DNA of 64,000 nt. Origin: Henckelia pumila (taxonomy: Eukaryota; Streptophyta; Magnoliopsida; Lamiales; Gesneriaceae). The DNA is taken from positions 248,001-312,000 of the forward strand of contig NC_133121.1 of NCBI RefSeq assembly GCF_033568475.1. Reading direction: 5' to 3'. The notes under the pieces were generated by a model. That model had not been told where the DNA came from, did no database searches, and saw nothing but the letters and a program-made list of their open reading frames with translations. The stretch's first letter is position 1. The number at the start of each line of letters is the position of its first letter. Below, piece by piece: positions 60,101-64,000 of the stretch. Position numbers and translations under genes: made by a program.

Positions 60101-61796
60101 TTTTCCCTGAAAATTTGGTTGTTCTCAGTTCCGTTTTCTTGCAAGAGTAACATGAATTATCAGCATATGTCTGGCTGCTTATTCTTGGTTTGAGTAGGCA
60201 AATAATTTTGCAAAAGATAGATGTAAAACATGAGAAGGCTTGAGAGGCCACAAAGTAGGTACTTATCCTGAGCTAGTAATTTGATGATACCACTCTTGAA
60301 CAAGCTTGATATATCATGCTTGTGTTTGTGCACATTGCTATTAATGTCTGAGTATGTTGAGTTTTTCGAATTAAACCATGATCGTGACTAGGGGCACAAA
60401 CGAATCTAAAAACCAAATGGTAGCCATTTTTTTAATATTTGATCTCAAGATCAATGTGGAACTTGAAAAAAAAAAGATTATTTTGGGTTCGAGTTGCATG
60501 GCTTCAAATTTGAACTCGATTAATGTGATTTGAAATTAATTATTGAATTCTATTAAAAAAGGCTCAAATTTGTGCTCGATCTCGTTAGAACTTATGGTTT
60601 GTAGTACATTTATTAAATATACAATTAAAATAACTATGCTCGTGAATTGCTCAAAACTATTGATCAAAATAATCTTGCTTGGATTTGACCAAAAAAGTAT
60701 TAAAACATGTTTTGAGTTCGGCCCCGAGTTCGTCTATTTCGAGTATGAAACAAATTATATTCTAGCCAGCTCGATTTATTTGTTAGCCTAACATGAACAG
60801 GTGAACGCCATGAATGAGTTTACATTCATGAATAAACGTGGCCATCTGTTCTGTGGAGGAAAAGATGCTTCAAGCAAAGTTTTCAATGACTAGGGAATAA
60901 CTGGTTGTCTGGTTTATGGCGTGGATTTCTTGTGCTTTATTGGTCATCTGTTTTTCTGATTTTCTTTTAATGTCCGAGGAATTTTATCCTGAAGGGAGTT
61001 ATTTAGCCACTAGATGTTAAGCTATTAACATGTGTTCAGAATATTTTTTTTTTATCCGAGTGTGTACATTTTTTTGCTAATGTCTCTAACATATGAAAAT
61101 GTTTTTAGAAAATATGTTGTGCTACCAATTACCATTAGATTTATTATCACTAGAGCATGAGAAGATGCTGCAAGCGTAGATGAAATTGTTCATTTACGCT
61201 GCGATGGTATCCTTCCCGGTGCCTTTGATGGAGCCTAAAAGTTGCATAAAACACCTCACCTTGTAAAATTTAAACCATTCAGCTTTAAAATTGACAAGAC
61301 TTAAAGGGGTATCACTTATGAAGGATATGGTTATAGGATATGAGATTTTGATACTTGATTGTGCCATGAACATCGACCTATGATATGTTTCTCAGAATGT
61401 CATGCACTAGTCTATGAACTTGTGATAGATTTCTTGTTCCCCAGCCTGGCTGAGCCATGTTTCAGGTTTAGTGCATGCATTTTATCTTATCCCAGAATCT
61501 GAGAAACAAGTTCCGGTATTATGTTTCTGCAAATTGTACAGTGCTGGTTCTAGTTTAGTTAAAATATGAGAATTAATCTGGATCATTAGCACGATTTAAT
61601 TGTAAAATAATGTTTATCTATAGTACCTCTACAGTCATGCCTAGCTTGGGGATTTAAACTAAGATGCCATCCTTTTGCTTGTCAGCTCCAGAACACCAAA
61701 ACTTCAACTGGCGAAACTGAAGTGAAATTTCAAGTTTCAAGAGATACTTTAGGTTCAATGTTAAGATCAATGGCTTCCATTCGTGAGCAACTCTAA
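57197..61796 (+). CDS. FRS3: FAR1-RELATED SEQUENCE 3-like protein
   Basis: Nuclear protein of the FHY3/FAR1 family, domesticated from Mutator-like transposases and acting as transcription regulators in light and development. Exons 57197-59323, 59505-59588, 59833-59982 and 61686-61796, all phase 0, give 823 aa. Start taken at [14 protein letters not shown]; an in-frame ATG 84 nt upstream is possible but family-atypical. Domains: FAR1 DNA-binding domain, about residues 15-110 ([42 protein letters not shown]); MULE transposase core, about 200-330 ([48 protein letters not shown]); SWIM zinc finger [18 protein letters not shown] at about 530. Exons 3 and 4 both encode a repeated module ([20 protein letters not shown] and [20 protein letters not shown]), the FRS3-type C-terminus. 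Confidence 0.92.
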
Positions 61797-63527
61797 CATG
61801 TAAGCCATACTTTCTACTTACAATTTGTGTATCTGATATGGTGTTCTTGCTTTCATTGGAAATTAGGCTATACCAATTCCATAATAGCTTATGAAAATGC
61901 ACTGTTAAATGGTAGACAGTAGACATGTGTTGATTAACATTTGTGAGATGAAGAGCTTAAAAGTGATGATTTGTCTTTAAAAAAAGTGATGTTTTGTCTA
62001 AAAGAAAAAGTGATGTTTTGTTAGAAATTTTGTTAAGGTTAATTCGATTGATTGTATGCTCTTTCGTGGTTGTAGGAATCAAAATCTAATACTTGATATG
62101 CAGCATGTGAAAATAAGCAACAAACTTTGAGCCCAAGAATAAAGACATGCCCAGCATCATTATCAATCTATTTTGACTAACGAATGGGTACAATCTAAAC
62201 CAATGAGATTGTTCCTAGATATATGAAGTGTATATATATCAATTTATGAGTTCAAGGCTCCAACACATATGAGTTGGGGAAGACGGTGGCAGCTGGAGAA
62301 GCTTCTGATTTTCTATCATTCTTCTCTTTCGGGATGTGATATATATAATATGCTAATTTCTACGTGAAACTAAGGAGAGATTTGAATCAGTATATTGGTA
62401 TTGTTTCCTTTAATTCATATTGTTTGGACAAGGTTCGAAAAAATAATTTCTTGATTACATTCATCTGCAGTAGAGAATCACATCTGTGATAGAAAGGGGG
62501 GGGAAAAAGATATTCCCCCAAAAAAGGATCACCAGAAAGGAATTTCTTAGCTGGAATGGTTTGAATAGAGCAATATATGCCTACCCAAGAGTGAAAACTC
62601 CTGCAGTCGAGGGTAAATCTCTTGATAAAGAGGAATGTCGGGAGTATACATAGGCCCATTTGTGTGCATAATGCTAAAATAGCTATCTTATCTTATACAT
62701 AGGTCCATTTTAGATGCCTTCAGATGCTAGCTACCATGATGCCTTGGGCTAATAGCGCACACTTGTAATAAGGAATTCAATAAGTAATAATCATCTTAAG
62801 AATTCTGAATAAGAATCGTTCATTGACCTCATTCGCTGATGGATACCCGTTAGTATGCACCAATATCTAACACATGCGATACAATACAAGATATCTTACA
62901 ACAGGGAAACATCGTCTCATTCTCGAATTAGTTGGTTAGTTTTTCAAGTAAATGAATTGGAATGAGTGGACTTTAAGTTACTAACCGAAATTCATCATTT
63001 ATGTTAGGATAAAAAATTTAACATAAAAACTCTTGAGATACAGTTTTTATGAGATAAATCTCTTTTTAGGTCACCAATAAAAGAAAATATTATTTTTTTA
63101 ATGCTAATTATGGGCATGATTGATTTATCTCACGGATAAAAATTTGTAAGATCGTCCAAATTTAAATAGGAATTTCCAATCCTAGCTCCTCCTTTCGTGA
63201 CTCGTCAATGCATTTTGGTATACATTTTGAGAAGATGTTAAATACCACTACGGATCAGCTTAAATCAGTTAATTTTCAAATCCTTTGTCAAATTAATTCA
63301 AATAATTTAATCCCCGAAATTTATTTCAAGTTAGTCATCCTATTCATAACAAAATTCTATATATCCGGGGACCTCATGCCTTGATATGTTTTGAGGCCAC
63401 TATGTTTATATGCTTTCATAAAAAATAAACCATAGTGAGATGTAAATTAAAGCATCGTCACTATCATACAAGACTAATACAAAATTCATTTAAATTACCA
63501 AGTTATATTAAACAGCAGTATGTCAAA
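61797..63527. other. Convergent intergenic gap, FRS3-like / LAF3-like
   Basis: 1.7 kb between two convergent genes, AT-rich, holding both 3' untranslated regions. I recognise no gene or mobile element here. Confidence 0.5.
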
Positions 63528-63732
63528 TTATGCGCTTGACGCATCTTCTATGTCGTTGCTGGAGTAGGCTGCTAACCCACCCACATATGTTGCCTCAATA
63601 GAAGCAGAAGCTTCCAAAGCAAATTCATCCCATGTCTTCGCAGATAAAACCACAAAATCTGCCATTTTACCAGGAGATAGCGACCCAACATCTTCATCCA
63701 GGAAGCAAGCTCGGGCAGCTGAGATTGTGTAC
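63528..63732 (-). CDS. LAF3: LAF3-like amidohydrolase, last exon
   Basis: C-terminal exon of an amidohydrolase-superfamily protein resembling LONG AFTER FAR-RED 3, a phytochrome A signalling component. The exon starts after an AG at 63734-63733 and encodes YTISAARACFLDEDVGSLSP, GKMADFVVLSAKTWDEF, EASASIEATYVGGLAAYS and a stop at 63528-63530. The 'GSLSPGKMADFVVL' box is the typical end of composite-domain amidohydrolases, where the chain returns to the small beta domain. The preceding exon is not in the remaining 268 bp, so the intron runs past the right edge. LAF3 rather than another amidohydrolase is from memory of the family. Confidence 0.75.
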
Positions 63733-64000
63733 CTGATAGGAGATGATCCATACACGAAAATTAATGGATCGACAATGCAAATATAAGCATAACCAGAATA
63801 CAGAAATTTCATTAGCTGTTGATTAATGAAATGGCCATTGTTGTTGACTTGTGGGTTTCTGATTCCAATTGACATTTTCGTAGATTTTAAAAGGTCCTAT
63901 GGCACATAGTCAAAAGTATATCTCTAAATTTACATCAGATCCATAAGCACCTAGAAGAACATGCATCTGATCTAATTAACTTCAGCAAACCCTGGGAGGA

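Overview
The window is nuclear DNA from a eudicot plant. The evidence is multi-exon genes with GT-AG introns, AT-rich non-coding sequence, plant-only protein families (phototropin, FAR1-type proteins, thylakoid TatA) and plant mobile elements (L1-type LINEs, hAT and Harbinger-like MITEs, TRIM and Cassandra elements). I cannot name the species. Exon models below were built by hand from splice signals, unbroken reading frame across junctions and family resemblance. Left part (1-28.6 kb): the last four exons of a phototropin gene (+, ending 4690) face a complete diphthamide synthase subunit DPH2 gene (-, 10 exons, 28494 to 5601, 486 codons plus stop). DPH2 is only about 1.5 kb of coding sequence spread over 22.9 kb because its introns, above all the 10.2-kb third intron, are filled with 5'-truncated LINEs, an LTR-less-coding TRIM nested in a LINE, copia-type gag fossils and other LTR-derived sequence. 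Middle (29.4-38 kb): a receptor-like cytoplasmic kinase with a USP-like N-terminal domain (-, 9 exons, 610 aa), then a gene-free stretch holding two hAT-type MITEs with perfect 8-bp target duplications, a solo-LTR-like repeat and a Cassandra element with 5S rRNA-derived LTRs, then a two-exon thylakoid TatA/Tha4 gene (+). Right part (40.1-64 kb): Mediator subunit MED14 (-, 8 exons, about 1771 aa) with LINEs, a TIR element and hairpin MITEs in its introns; a small very acidic protein gene (-) that starts divergently from an FRS3-like FAR1-family gene (+, 4 exons, 823 aa); and the last exon of a LAF3-like amidohydrolase (-) running off the right edge. The host genes have unrelated jobs: light sensing or signalling (phototropin, FRS3-like, LAF3-like), translation-factor modification (DPH2), transcription (MED14), thylakoid protein export (TatA) and signalling (kinase). 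I see no operon-like system. The most notable content is the layered transposon archaeology, with several insertions dated relative to one another by nesting and by exact target-site duplications, plus a few small candidate genes.
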